Of a DNA stretch of 64,000 nt, positions 1 through 10,924 are shown in pieces. This DNA comes from Setomelanomma holmii (Eukaryota > Ascomycota > Dothideomycetes > Pleosporales > Phaeosphaeriaceae). Every line of letters starts with the position of its first letter. Positions within the stretch are counted from its first letter, which is position 1. The DNA lies in assembly GCA_010015745.1 (NCBI GenBank), contig ML978197.1:1-64000 (forward strand), written 5' to 3'. Made by a program: the position numbers and the translations under genes. Under the pieces are notes generated by a model that did not search any database, had not been told where the DNA came from, and saw nothing but the letters and a program-made list of their open reading frames with translations.

Positions 1-568
1 TCTTGGATGTGTGATGTGGAAGGAGGAATGAAGGACTGAGTTGATTGTGTAGCTATGAACGAGGGAAGCTATATATACGTGTACAATGAGAGAGTGTAGG
101 GATAGCCCTGCTAGCGTGCAACAGGGACCTGGCGGTGGGACATGTGTGACCTGTGGAACTCACCAGAAGAAACGTATAGGACTATGAATGAGCCAGAGAA
201 CTGTGGTTCCAACTTCCGTAGTATGAATGCAATGATAAGACGATATGTTTTGATTTTGGGAAATTGTACAGCATTTCAAGATGGTTAATCGTCATTCTCT
301 TCTTGCATGCACGGTGAAGTCCTTTCAGCCTTGCAAATTTCGATTCTTTTGGAGTCATCATGACAGTTCCAAGGAGACAGGATATATTTCGTCCATGTGT
401 AATTGGCGGAGAGCATGCGCTCTGTTCGAAGCTTGGCTATTAATCGTCGTCCGCTTTCTTCTTTGACAACTCGCCCATTTGCTCACATAAACAGCAAGAG
501 TCAGGGCGCTCCCATCTGAAAACATACACTTGAAAATACTAAACGCTTTCAACTGGGGCTGTCGTGTC
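1..568. other. Window edge, no supported gene
   Basis: This stretch lies downstream of the monooxygenase stop codon. Short open frames occur on both strands but have no splice partners or recognisable protein features. It probably holds the 3' UTR of the monooxygenase and the edge of a neighbouring gene outside the window. Confidence 0.5.
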
Positions 569-2180
569 TCACGACTTTTCTTCTGTATTGTAGTCTGGCA
601 AATTCCACTCGTTCTTACCAAAGGCCGGCGCAATTTTGCCCACAAGGCCACCAAATCTGCGCATGAATGGGTGCGATATAATGCCCATAGTGTGATTGAA
701 CAGCGCGATACCCCACTCAGTCTGGGGATTTGCGATCTGAGGTGCACCCGGAATCAGTTTCTGCACTTTCTCAATAAAAGGCCGTAGTGTTGCTTCGTAT
801 CGCTCTAGCGCAGCTGGTATATCGTGCGGTGATTTGGAGATCTCTCCAGCGAGAACGTAAGTACCGACAATGGCTGAGCCAGTTCCCTGCGATATGTTAG
901 ATGCAGCTTGAGAGATGAGATGTTCAGTCTGGACTTACCACGCCTGAAATAGGACTAGGGCAGTATGCAGCATCTCCGACTAACGCGACATGTCCCTTGC
1001 TCCATTTAGGCATCTTGACTTGGGCGATCTCTTGCATGTAGAAATCATCTGCTTCTTTCATGCCTTTGATGACACGCTCAGTCAACCATCCAGCTCCTTC
1101 AAATACCCTCTCAATCCATGCTTGCTGTTCTCTTTGACCTTTCTCTCTGAGCGCTTCATCAATCTCATCAAATCGTGTCATATCACTATCGGTTACGGCG
1201 ATGTACACGCGCGTCGTGCCGTACTGATCTGGCCGCTTGAGAATGAGTCGGCCTCGGGTAGCATTGTACCATTGCGCGAATTGCGTGTCTTCGTCGGCCC
1301 TCGGGATGGTGAAGTATGCGGTATATTGGCCAAGGCGGTACAGATAATCATCGTTCTTGGGTCCGTGGCCAAAGACGAGCCGTCGAGTACGCGAGCGCAT
1401 GCCATCTGCACCAACAACGAGATCATAGGTTGTTGGTTGTAGGTGCTTCTCGAATATGACATCTACTTTCCCTGCTGCTTTCTGTTCCACCTTGCTGATC
1501 GTTTCGCCGAAGATATACTTGATTCTGTCCGTGTCCTTGGTGCTCTCATACAGTATCTTTGCCATGTCACCTCTCAAGATCTCGAATTCGGAAGTCACTG
1601 TAGTCCGTCAGTATAAAATTACTCATACCGCCACCAGGTTATGCAAGAATTTGTGCTCGGTCAGCCCGTATATGCCCAAAAGTGGTCAGAAGTATATTTG
1701 CGCTCATGTGGAGGCCTGACTAGCCCCAGAGTGTTTTGTGATGAATGAACTTCAAAGACAAAAGTATCTGAAGTTATGCAGGATCCTGCAAGTCGTGTGT
1801 TTTCTAGAAAATAGCTATTGACCGCCGCGCCGAATTATTGCAAGACCTGGTGCCGCAATTGATGACTTACTGCTTTGCTGCTCCGCATCTCCAGAAGCTG
1901 GAAACGTAGCCTTCGTCTTGCCATCCGCATAGACAAAGTCTATGCCCACCTCGGTTGTAGTCTTGTCCTTTACAGCTTGAAGAAGTCCCATACGCTCCAC
2001 GATCGGCACTGCTGCAGACCTTATGTCGACCGCTTGGCCACCTAATCTTGGTTCCGGCGCACGTTCCAAGATTGTGATGTCGGAAGAGGGCAAAACTTTG
2101 TTCAACCAAAACGCGAAGCATGGCCCAGCAATACCTGACCCGACGATGAGGACTTTGAGCTGGGGTGTTTGATCGACCAT
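569..2180 (-). CDS. FAD-dependent monooxygenase (PHBH/TetX-like fold)
   Basis: Flavoprotein hydroxylase that would use NAD(P)H and O2 to hydroxylate a small, often aromatic, substrate. Three exons fit: 2180-1871, 1597-939 and 886-569, with introns 1598-1870 (273 bp) and 887-938 (52 bp), giving 428 residues. The first junction splits an ATG codon and the second falls between codons. The GxGxxG dinucleotide-binding motif is at residues 14-19 (VGSGIAGP), the DG motif near 164-169 (VVGADG) and the GD flavin-binding motif near 305-312 (HVALVGDA). All three landmarks are in the family order and the length is typical. The start at 2180 was chosen because the Rossmann motif follows closely; an upstream in-frame codon would add 17 residues. 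Fungal homologues work in detoxification or secondary metabolism; the substrate cannot be read from sequence. It is divergently oriented to the amidase. Confidence 0.85.
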
Positions 2181-3142
2181 GACTGCGTGTCGTTTTGTAG
2201 CAAGCAGGAAAGTAGAGGATGAGTAGCACACACTTTACGTGCAAATGGAAACGACAATGCTTCTTGACAATGGCGTGAGTGGAATCGTAGCTATCTTTAA
2301 ATGAATGAAAACCCCAAGAAGAGATGAGAAGTAAGAATTTTGCGTCGAGATCACTAGCCACATGAGCGCTGCGCTCAACTGCCAGTCCATCTGTGACATT
2401 CCGAAGCGTTGAATGCGGCTAGTGACGTCACCAAACTCTACTTTGCAACGACCCGGAGGCCGCGCTTTCCGTGATTCTGCTGAGTGCACTTTCAGGTGCA
2501 GGTGGATTGATATGAGCTGATGTGCCAAGAGGAACGCGCGGTAACCAGCGCGCTCGTACTGGGAGGCTGAGGCAGTATTTGCAGACCGAAGACTGTGGAG
2601 TATGGCAAATTCAGGACAACAGTTGGGAAAATTAGATCACAGAGCTTGATGGACCCCAAATGATGATTCATGGCACTGGAAGGGTTGGCAAGTTTTGCAG
2701 AAAGCCCCGAAGTCATTTGACGATATTGAAATCCAAGACTGTGGCCGTGGATATAGCCTTTTGAGAGGTGTGCTCGAGCATGGCAGCTTTGTAAGCGAAG
2801 TGTGAGCATGAAGCCTCTCATTCGAGAGCACGACCACTTTCGGATATATCTACATCCCAAGCTGAGACGGACACTGTTGACATCGACCAAAGGATGTTGT
2901 CACGATGGTTCGGGAGCGTGCACGGGCGAGTTGCGGAAGAGTGCAGGATGCCAAATCCTGCTTAGTCATTAGCGACACCGGACATCTTATCGATCGCGGC
3001 AGCACGATGCCGACTTCACTTGCCCACTTTTGAGGGGTCGCGCGCGATTCATCATGGAGCGACTGCGCTGTGAGATTTGCACCGTCTTGCCTCCTGTCAG
3101 TACACTTAGCATAAAGTCAGGAGAGCACCGACTTCACCCGAC
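2181..3142. promoter_or_regulatory. Divergent intergenic region
   Basis: About 960 bp separate the divergent monooxygenase (-) and amidase (+) starts, so the region should carry both promoters. Antisense open frames around 2235-2890 look like chance frames: no splice structure and no recognisable motif. No specific binding site is claimed. Confidence 0.45.
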
Positions 3143-4532
3143 ATGACAGAGCCATTTCGTCTCACAGCTTCGCAAGCTCAGTCAAAGTTCAAGGATGGCT
3201 CATTGACTGTCGAAGACTATGCCAGATCGCTGCTCTCTCGTGTAGAAGCAAGAGATGCCACTGTCAATGCGTGGGCATACCTCAACTCGGAGCTGGTCCT
3301 CCAGCATGCTCGCGAGCTCGACCAAGTTCCACCCGAGAAGAGAGGTCTATTACATGGCGTCGCAATCGGAGTCAAGGATGTTATCCTCACAAAGGACATG
3401 CCCACACAATACAACTCGTCAATCTACGAGAACGACGCACCCAAGATTGATGCTGGAAGCATTGCAGTACTACGAAAGAATGGAGCATTGATGTTGGGTA
3501 GGCCAATTCAGCGGGTTATGGCTGAACGCGATATGCTGACCTGGAATAGGAAAGACGACTACCACGGAATTTGCTGCGACTTCTGTAGGTCCATCGCACA
3601 AGGGGCCGAAGACTGCGAATCCACACGATCCCACGCGCACACCCGGCGGCTCATCCTCAGGCTCTGGGGCAGCTGTGGGCGACCTGCAAGTGCCCATCGG
3701 ACTCGGTACACAGACGGTTGGAAGCACAATACGGCCTGGCTCATTCAACGGCATCTACGCCATGAAGCCAACTTGGAACTCAATATCACGCGAGGGACAG
3801 AAGCTGTACTCGTTGATCTTCGATACCCTGGGTCTTTATGCCCGCAGTGTGGATGATCTAAAGCTCCTGCTCGATGCTTTCCAGTTGGTCGATGACGAAG
3901 CAGCGGAAGACTTCGAAATCAAGGGCGCCAAGTTTGCGCTGCTCACCTTGCCTACGCCCCAGTGGCCTGCTCCTGGCCCTGGCACAGCAGCAGCCTTGAA
4001 GAAAGGCGCGGATATTCTGCGTGATCAAGGGGCCAAAGTGGAAGAAATCGTTTTGGGTAACGAATTTCGTCCCATGTATAAGTACCACCTGCAAGTACTT
4101 TCTGGAGATGGTCGCATCGCATTCCTCCCCGACTACTATGGCACGAAGGACAAACTCCATTCATTGCTCATCGAGCACGTGGAGAATAAGGAAAAGTATA
4201 CGCGCAAGGAGCAACTCAAGGCTTTCGACGAACTCGCTGCGATGCGACCGAAGCTCGATGCACTGGCGGATAAGTATGCTGCAATCATTGCACCGAGTGT
4301 AATCGATGAAGCACCGGTTGGCCATGGAAATACGGGCGATGCAGCATTCTGTGGACCTTGGACCGCGATGCACATGCCTGTGGTCAATATTCCAGGTTTC
4401 AAGGGTGAGAATGGATTGCCTATAGGTCTCAGCCTTGTAAGTAGCCGATACCGAGACCAGCATCTGCTACGGGTATGCAGAGAGGTCGGCAAAGTATTCG
4501 AAACACAGGGTGGTTGGACGAGAGACGTGTAA
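3143..4532 (+). CDS. Amidase signature family hydrolase
   Basis: Hydrolyses an amide bond through the Ser-cisSer-Lys triad of the amidase signature family. Two exons, 3143-3497 and 3550-4532, are joined by a 52-bp intron; the split codon restores the family block G-K-T-T-T-T-E-F. The product is 445 residues. The catalytic Lys is in GVAIGVKDVI (K78), the glycine/serine-rich loop GGSSSGSGA begins near residue 151 and the nucleophile Ser is S177 in GTQTVGSTIRPGSF. The usual GTDTGGS is changed to GTQTVGS, which may mark a fungal subgroup. Length is slightly short for the family but all core blocks are present. No signal peptide is seen, so it is probably cytosolic. The next gene downstream on the same strand is a thiamine-diphosphate enzyme. 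Substrate unknown. Confidence 0.88.
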
Positions 4533-4866
4533 ATGGTCTACACACCTAGCCTAATCAAGAATGACTCGACACACGCAACTCGACAACATCGTGTTGCCTC
4601 TCGTTTTCCCGAATGCACATTCGCCGGATCTGACGTCGGCTTACATTTGAGCTAAGGAGCGAGCGGGGGTTTACCCCACATCTTACCCCAGATTCTTCGA
4701 GCGACAAGACCACAAACAGCATAAGATGGCGTGAAGGATACCAAGACCTATCGGAGAACGATCCGACAGACGATGATGAATATGCTTCTTCTGTCGGCCA
4801 TGTCCTTGCAACCCTTCCCTCCGGACTAATCGTACAAACCTATCTTATACTTCTTCGTTGCTCATC
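4533..4866 (+). promoter_or_regulatory. Amidase to TPP-enzyme intergenic region
   Basis: These 334 bp lie between two co-oriented genes and probably contain the amidase 3' end and the promoter of the TPP enzyme. The part just before the start is pyrimidine-rich, which is common upstream of fungal genes. No ORF is supported. Confidence 0.4.
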
Positions 4867-6883
4867 ATGGTGTCTCACAAGCTAGACCTCAAAAAGCCCA
4901 AAGGTCGTGAACTTCTTGGTGGCGACCTGCTCGCACAATGTCTCCATCAACTCGGTGTCCGCGTGGCTTTCGGTCTACATGGTGGTCATCTTGATGCTTT
5001 CCTCATGGGCTGTATCGATGTTGGCATTGAGCTGATAGACACGCGCCATGAAACCGTTGCCGTTCAAGCTGCCGAAGGGTACGCCAAAGTAAGCGGAAAG
5101 ACTGGGTGTTGTTTCGTCACAGCGAATAGTGGGTGAGTCAAGCCCTCACTTTGACTTAGACGGGCAATTTGCTCAACGTTTCACAGCTTCTGCAATGGCC
5201 TACCAGGTCTTGCGACCGCATTTGCAGATCGCTCGCCCATTCTCTGCATCACAAGTTCCCCTCCCTTGCGAGATGCCGAGACAAACGCGCTTCAAGGTTT
5301 CCATGATCAAGTTGTCCTTGCAAGACCCATGACCAAATTCGCACACAGATTGACCACTGTTCTGGAAATTCCGAGGATCGTGAGTTTAGCTTGGAGGATA
5401 GCGAGCTCTGGAGCCCCGGGACCAGTACTGCTCGACTTCCCAATCGATGTGCTCTTCACGCCCGTGGAGGTGGAAAGAGTGGCGTGGGGAAACATTACAG
5501 CACCGCCAGTCAGTCCGCCAGGTTCCGAGGCGGATGCGATCAGAGAATTGGCAGGACTATTGAAGGCGGCTGAGCGACCTGTTGTCGTTATTGGCACAGG
5601 GGCACGAAACGTGAGTGTTTTCCTTGGACAATATTATGAACTCAACTGACCTTGCTTAGGCTACCGAAGAGATTGCAGCCCTAGCCAGCTCTATCAGCCT
5701 CCCTGTATTCCACTCACCCAAACACAGCGGTGGCATCCCTTACGACCACCCATTCAGTGCTGGTTCCGCAACGACACTCGCTCACCTCGCCGCGACTGGA
5801 AAGCCCCAGCCCGATTTGCTCATCCTCGTTGGAGCCCGAACTGGTTTCCTCCTGGGCGGACACACTGGTGCCATCGTCCCTATCTCAAATTGCAAGATTG
5901 TGCAAATCGACATCGATGGCAGCGAGACAGGACGCTCTGAACGTGTCGATCTTGCCATCGTGTCAGACGCCAAGCTCGCCATTTCATCCTTGAACAGCGA
6001 GATCGCCAGTGCTACTGAGAAGTTCAAGGTTCAAGAGCCGTGGATTCGCACTGCGTTGGGTCTTAGAGCCTGGCGTGCGCCTCACAATGAGTCCGAGCTT
6101 AAGATTGATGCCGAGAATGGGCATTTACACCCCTACCATGCAGTCAAGAAGCTCTTCCAAGTCGTCCCAAACGGCAGTGTCATCTGTATTGATGGCGGTG
6201 AATGTGGTGGCTGGGCATTACAAAACCTACCCGAAGCATCAGCCAGCTTGTCTATGGTATGCACGGGCTACCTAGGCTTCCTTGGTAATGGCTGGGGCTA
6301 CGCACTCGGCGCCGCGATTGCGGACCGTACAAAGCTCATTGTCAACATGCAAGGCGACGGTTCAGCAGGATTCCATCTAGCGGAGCTGGACACATACAAG
6401 AAGTTCAACCTACGAATCATGACTGTCATCGTGAACAATAGTGTCTGGGGCATGAGCCAAGCAGGTCAGGACATGATATACGGAGATATCACATCAGCAC
6501 GTCCCGCAGTTGCACTACGCGCAGAAACTCGCTACGACATCATTGCGCAGGGATTTGGTATGCCGGGGCTGCTCATCGATGCAACTAACACACTCCCGCA
6601 ATCACCCCTGGCCGAACACCGCAAGTCCTGGGCTGATCTGGGCCCCAAGGACGAAGATAAGAGCATCAAATGCTTGGAAGGATTGAGCATGGCAGTTGAG
6701 GAGATTGTAGCAAGTGGTGGACCTGGACTGATTGATCTAAGAGTCAGTCCGAAGCCGTACCAGGATAGCACGAAGGCAATGGTTGGTGCGACAAAGGATC
6801 CCAACGTTATCGTGGTGCCGTATTACGACAACCTGCCGAGACCATACTACAAAGTTGGAGAGAATGGAGCAAATGGAAGTTAA
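4867..6883 (+). CDS. Thiamine-diphosphate-dependent enzyme, acetolactate synthase-like
   Basis: Member of the TPP-dependent decarboxylase/carboligase superfamily (acetolactate synthase, benzoylformate decarboxylase and 2-hydroxyacyl-CoA lyase group). Three exons, 4867-5132, 5187-5610 and 5660-6883, with introns of 54 and 49 bp, give 637 residues. The cofactor-activating Glu is in TRHETVAVQAAEGYAK (E62), followed by a central domain (VVVIGTGARN) and the C-terminal Mg-TPP motif: GDG at about 462-464 with the paired Asn near 487-488. The domain order is N-terminal pyrimidine-binding, central, C-terminal pyrophosphate-binding. The first in-frame ATG is at 4867; a TTG nine bases upstream is unlikely to be used. 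No mitochondrial presequence is obvious, which argues against the housekeeping branched-chain synthase. Together with the amidase and monooxygenase it may serve a peripheral catabolic route. The exact reaction is not determined. Confidence 0.85.
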
Positions 6884-7217
6884 GGAGATGCAATTGAGAG
6901 GTGAACGAGAGGTGAGGTACAGCTTTGGAATTCGAGATGTTGATATAGCCAATATATGCCTATTGCGTCCCGTCGGGTGTTACTTTCGTGTACCACTGAA
7001 AGGTGAGCGAGAACGCAAAAGTGGAGAAGCTGAGCGAGGTTGCAAGCGCAATATCCTCTTCGGGAAAGAAATATGACGACCAGTGAGATCAGGGTGCCCT
7101 CAAGCAGCTCAGTGTATCACTTCGTGAGCACTCGTTGCCTATTACCTCTCCACTCACGCCTGAACCTTTAAAGACTGCAGCAGACCAACCTTGAGTATTA
7201 TCCACATCGAAGATACG
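6884..7217. other. Intergenic, no supported gene
   Basis: Short A/G-rich stretch after the TPP enzyme, probably its 3' UTR plus the promoter of the small membrane protein gene. No coding evidence. Confidence 0.4.
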
Positions 7218-7793
7218 ATGGCTTGGACCCCAGCCAAGACCGCCGGCCTCGTCATCAGTCTTCTTCTCATTATCACTACTGTTGCGGGTGGTGCGTTCTT
7301 TCAATGCCGCCGTCGCATCAAGAAGTTCTTCGTCAAAGGCGCCGACAGCGAAGCTGGGATCAACTCACATGCACCAACATCTCCGATCCCAGATCTTGCT
7401 TGCCCAGGACGGATCGACCCCATTGCAGGTGCTGGTACTGTTCGACGGCAGACTGGACTTCCACAGACATTCCAGGATTGGGTTGAAGCAAGCAATGATA
7501 TAACACCAGCGAGGCTATCATTCGGCCCTAGCTCGATGTTCAACAGTGAAGCATCATCAACGTTCTCGCAGCCAACTCGTCCAAACACTGCGACGGCCAC
7601 TGCTACCACACGACCGGGCACGCGGGACTCCATGGGCGCTTCGAGCTTGAGGCAGGCGGTGCTCGGCCCCGCACAGGCAGACAAGCAGAAAGACACAATG
7701 AAGGAGGAGTGCCAGTTGGTGGCCAAGGACCAGAAGGTCCAGATTCCGGTACAGCAGGGAAAGCTGAGGGGTTATTCTGGGGCCTGGCCATGA
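7218..7793 (+). CDS. Small single-pass membrane protein, unknown function
   Basis: Uninterrupted frame of 191 residues starting at the first ATG. An N-terminal hydrophobic segment (about residues 9-28, TAGLVISLLLIITTVAGGAF) is followed at once by a Cys and an Arg/Lys-rich stretch (CRRRIKKFF). That predicts a signal anchor with a short outside N-terminus and a cytosolic tail. The tail is rich in Ser, Thr, Pro and Ala and looks disordered. No domain is recognised. Proteins of this form are common in filamentous ascomycetes and poorly conserved. Gene status rests on the length, hydrophobic segment and ATG context; antisense frames overlap it. Confidence 0.55.
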   Translation: MAWTPAKTAGLVISLLLIITTVAGGAFFQCRRRIKKFFVKGADSEAGINSHAPTSPIPDLACPGRIDPIAGAGTVRRQTGLPQTFQDWVEASNDITPARLSFGPSSMFNSEASSTFSQPTRPNTATATATTRPGTRDSMGASSLRQAVLGPAQADKQKDTMKEECQLVAKDQKVQIPVQQGKLRGYSGAWP

Positions 7794-8315
7794 TGAGTCC
7801 AATCACGAAAGCTATACGCGATGTCCGCACGAAACAACTATGTGCTCCAGGACTGAAAGGCTTCTACATCGAGTTGTCCATAGGGCTCGACGGTAAAGCA
7901 CTTGGATCAAGATCTGAGCGACGGCGGATAAGGAGCCGATGCAGATGTGTCCACCTCCGATAGTACAATGTAAATGATACACTCAAGAGATGCCAGGTTC
8001 TTACCTCAGTCTGCACCTTCTAGCAGGTGAAGATTTTTTCCCAGCAGTAAATCGCCGTATACCTGCATAAGACAGTCACAGTCATCCTCCACATCACAGT
8101 GCATGGGGAAGGGGAAATGGCAATCAAGCATCGTCCTTACGCCTTGCGGCGATCAGACTCAGCGACACCTAGTGGAGGAGGAACCTTTTCATTGACTCCT
8201 GATCATCATGCTGCCGTATATAGACGTGAAACCGTGCCGTAGTCGTGGCAGAAACACTTTCCCAGACACCATGATTTTAATGAATCGAGAAGGGAACGAA
8301 GACCGAATCGCACGT
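7794..8315. other. Intergenic between convergent genes
   Basis: About 520 bp between the 3' ends of the membrane protein gene and the convergent eS17 gene. It should hold both 3' UTRs. No further gene is supported. Confidence 0.45.
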
Positions 8316-8856
8316 TTACGAGCGGGGGTTGCGGTCGTTGAAGCGGCGGGGGCGCTCGACAACTTGTTGCTGGGAGACGGCGATGACGTTGGTGGGGATA
8401 GAGTCAAACTGTATGCTATTAGCTGAATTCAGTGTGACGAGACAAGCTGAACGTACGCCCAAGCTCTTGAGCAGGTCCTTGGTCTCCTGGTCGACGTCGA
8501 GAGCACCAGACTCGCTGTTCTGGGTGAAGTCGAGGGCAGAGATCTCGGGGACGTATTGATCCTTGCGCTCACGCTCCTCTTCCTGGAGCTTGAAGGAGAT
8601 ACCGCGGACGGGACCACGCTGGATACGCTTCATCAGATGTGTGGTGTATCCGGCAATCTTGTTCCTGAGACGCTTCGAGGCAATGATTGCTATCTGAAAG
8701 CGCTGTCAGTACTGCAGCCTCTGGCACACAATGGGCCAGTCCTACCTCATCGCAGATCCTCTTGTTGGTCTCGAAGTCGAGCGACAACTTAGGGTAGTAC
8801 CGCTCAATGATGACCTTGGCGGACTTCTTGACGGTCTTTGTTCGAACGCGACCCAT
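8316..8856 (-). CDS. RPS17: 40S ribosomal protein eS17
   Basis: Component of the small subunit of the cytosolic ribosome. The N-terminus MGRVRTKTVKKSAKVIIERY and the internal block HLMKRIQRGPVRGISFKLQE are diagnostic for eS17. Exons are 8856-8746, 8693-8457 and 8408-8316, with introns 8694-8745 (52 bp) and 8409-8456 (48 bp), giving 146 residues, the normal length. The second intron contains GCTAAT before CATACAG, a good branch point and acceptor. It is a multiple of three with no in-frame stop, so retention would insert 16 residues after the KSLG turn without ending translation. High expression is expected from the role; no specific promoter element is claimed. Confidence 0.96.
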
Positions 8857-9306
8857 TTTGGCGACTTGTTATGTGGGATGGAGGTGGTCGGAAGGTGGCT
8901 GTCGGGGTAGCTGCTGGTCGTCGCTGGAGAGTTCGAGTTGGCGTGGCAGGTGCAATATTGCTGCTCGCTTGTGGGTGGATGTTGATCCGTGCACCAAGCT
9001 AGCCCATGCTGGGTTGGCGCGGAAGCCGAACATCGAACATGGGCGGATCTGACTTGGGACAGCTTGGAAACATCAAGGATGCAAGTGTGCGCAGCGTGTG
9101 AAGAATTTTCAATCAAAAGGTGGGATGTTGCTCGCTCGCTCGCTAATCTGACATTCGTGACAAAACAGTGTAAAGCAAATACATCGCAGACGCTCGCTTC
9201 CAAATGCAGCGGCGCAGAACCTTGAATCCTTTAGCTCTTGGTGAGCTTATCGCAAACATCTGCTCACAAATTGAGAACCCTGGAGTATTCGGTGTCCTGG
9301 GACACT
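8857..9306. promoter_or_regulatory. eS17 promoter region and exchanger 3' region
   Basis: About 450 bp between the eS17 start and the stop of the exchanger gene, which lies downstream in the same orientation. The part nearest eS17 should be its promoter and 5' UTR. Open frames here are short and unconvincing. Confidence 0.45.
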
Positions 9307-10924
9307 TCAATGATCACCGCTGCCGCCCTCGCTCCCACCTTCGCCGCCGCCATGACCCGCCGGGTTGGGGAACCAGAATGCGCAGATGGCGATGATCATG
9401 TACATCATCACACACAGCACGCCTTCGAGGTAGTTGGACTTGCCATCGCGAAGGAAGTTGCCAACCACAAGCACGGCAAGCACCAGGGCGACCGCATCGA
9501 ACATGGCAAAGTTGTAGTCCATGTGGACGCCAATGCCCCAGCCGACAAGGACCGTAAGTGGTGCATTGAGCAGGGCAGTCTGGATGGAGGCACCCATAAC
9601 GTGGGCAAGAGCCATGTTGATCTGGTTGTCATACGCTTCATCGATAGCGAGAAGGTGCTCTGCAGATAAATGTTAGAGACAGTTTGCAAAGTTGGGCAAA
9701 GGCACATACCAGCAATCTTCTCCACGAGAGGGACGAGGATGAGACCAACAAAGGAGTCGCTCACACCACGCTTCACAATGAACGGGATCTGCTCGACAAG
9801 GAAGATTGCGATCAGGGACACACACGCCAACGAGATCAGGAGCGCAACGACGACTTCGGTCAAGGTTAGCTTCGGCTTCGCGAGTTCCTCGTGGCGATCC
9901 TTGTCCTTGTGGTCGTCTGCTTCATAGATCTCATGAAGGAGACCGTCGTGGGAGACAGTCTGGTAGAAGATATAGATGAGGTAGCCGACAAGCGAGATGA
10001 TGGCGACACCACGCGAGATCTTGTATGTGTTGTTGGTGATCATGGTAAGGGTAGAGGTGTAGTCCACGTTGTTGGCAAGGTACTTGTAATACACCGAGGG
10101 GAGGACGAGAGCCATTGCGGCGACCAGTAACAGACCGTTGCCAGACTCAGAGACAGCTGGGTGGAAGTCTTGGGTGTTGTTCTTCATACCACCTATTGAC
10201 AGGTTAGCTCATTTGATTGATTCGACGCGCTCCGTGTGCACCCACCAGCAATGAAGCAGAAACCCAAGCACAGCAAGATATTGGCCAAGATGGACCCAAG
10301 AATAGCGGCTTGAACGACGAGAACGTTCCCGTCTCCGACAGACTTCTTGAGCAGGACCATGAACAAGATGAGCTCGACAACAGAGCCGAATGTCGTCTCA
10401 AGCACAACGGCGAAGGACTTCTGGGGCATCTTGCGCGAAAGCTCCTGTCCGGCAAAACCAAGTAGATTGGCTGCGGGCAGCATGGCAATATAGCTCGTAA
10501 TGAAGATGGCCAGATGCCATTCTGGTCTTGCGAAATGCTGCAGTTCGTCAGTGTATGATCGTTAATTGCTTTGGGGTGGCCATACAAGTGCAATAGCGAT
10601 GGGTACGATGGGCCACAACAAGTTGGACATCATGGAAAGCGTGCTGCTGCTCCTGCCACTGATGACAAGGAACTTGATGGGGTTGAAGCCTCTCCTGCCG
10701 CTCTCGCCGTCAGGATGCATGCCCTTGGTGACCTCATGGCCATTGTGGTTGTACTGCGGCAGGTGGCTGCCTCGCCGGCTGCGGGTCGTCTTCTCGGTGG
10801 TGTACTCGCGCGACGAGCTGCCGTGGTCTCGCGAAGAACGTCCGTTGGTGTAGTCTCGCGACGCCCTGGGATAGTCTCGCGACGCCCTGGGATAGTCTCG
10901 CGAGGATCTTGAGTGATGGGCCAT
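9307..10924 (-). CDS. Vacuolar Ca2+/H+ exchanger, CAX family, divergent
   Basis: Membrane antiporter of the CaCA superfamily, expected to move Ca2+ into the vacuole against protons, as yeast Vcx1 does. Exons 10924-10586, 10537-10246, 10192-9710 and 9659-9307 are separated by 48-, 53- and 50-bp introns, giving 488 residues. The hydrophilic N-terminus (about 90 residues) carries Ser-Arg-Asp-Tyr repeats and is followed by about eleven hydrophobic segments with an acidic loop (near 300-315) in the middle. The two alpha repeats are recognisable: ETTFGSVVELILFMVLLKK near residue 160 and FVGLILVPLVEKIAEHL near 359. Both normally carry GNxxE; here they read GSVVE (164-168) and EKIAE (368-372), so both Asn residues are replaced. 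This marks a divergent CAX clade and could alter ion choice or transport. The exon junctions keep the frame throughout. Confidence 0.88.
10851..10903 (-). repeat. 21-bp tandem repeat in exchanger exon 1
   Basis: A 21-bp unit beginning tagtctcgcgacgccctggg is present twice exactly (10851-10871 and 10872-10892) and starts a third time at 10893. On the coding strand it encodes the repeated SRDYPRA unit in the N-terminal tail of the exchanger. Being a multiple of three, copy number can change without breaking the frame. Confidence 0.9.
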
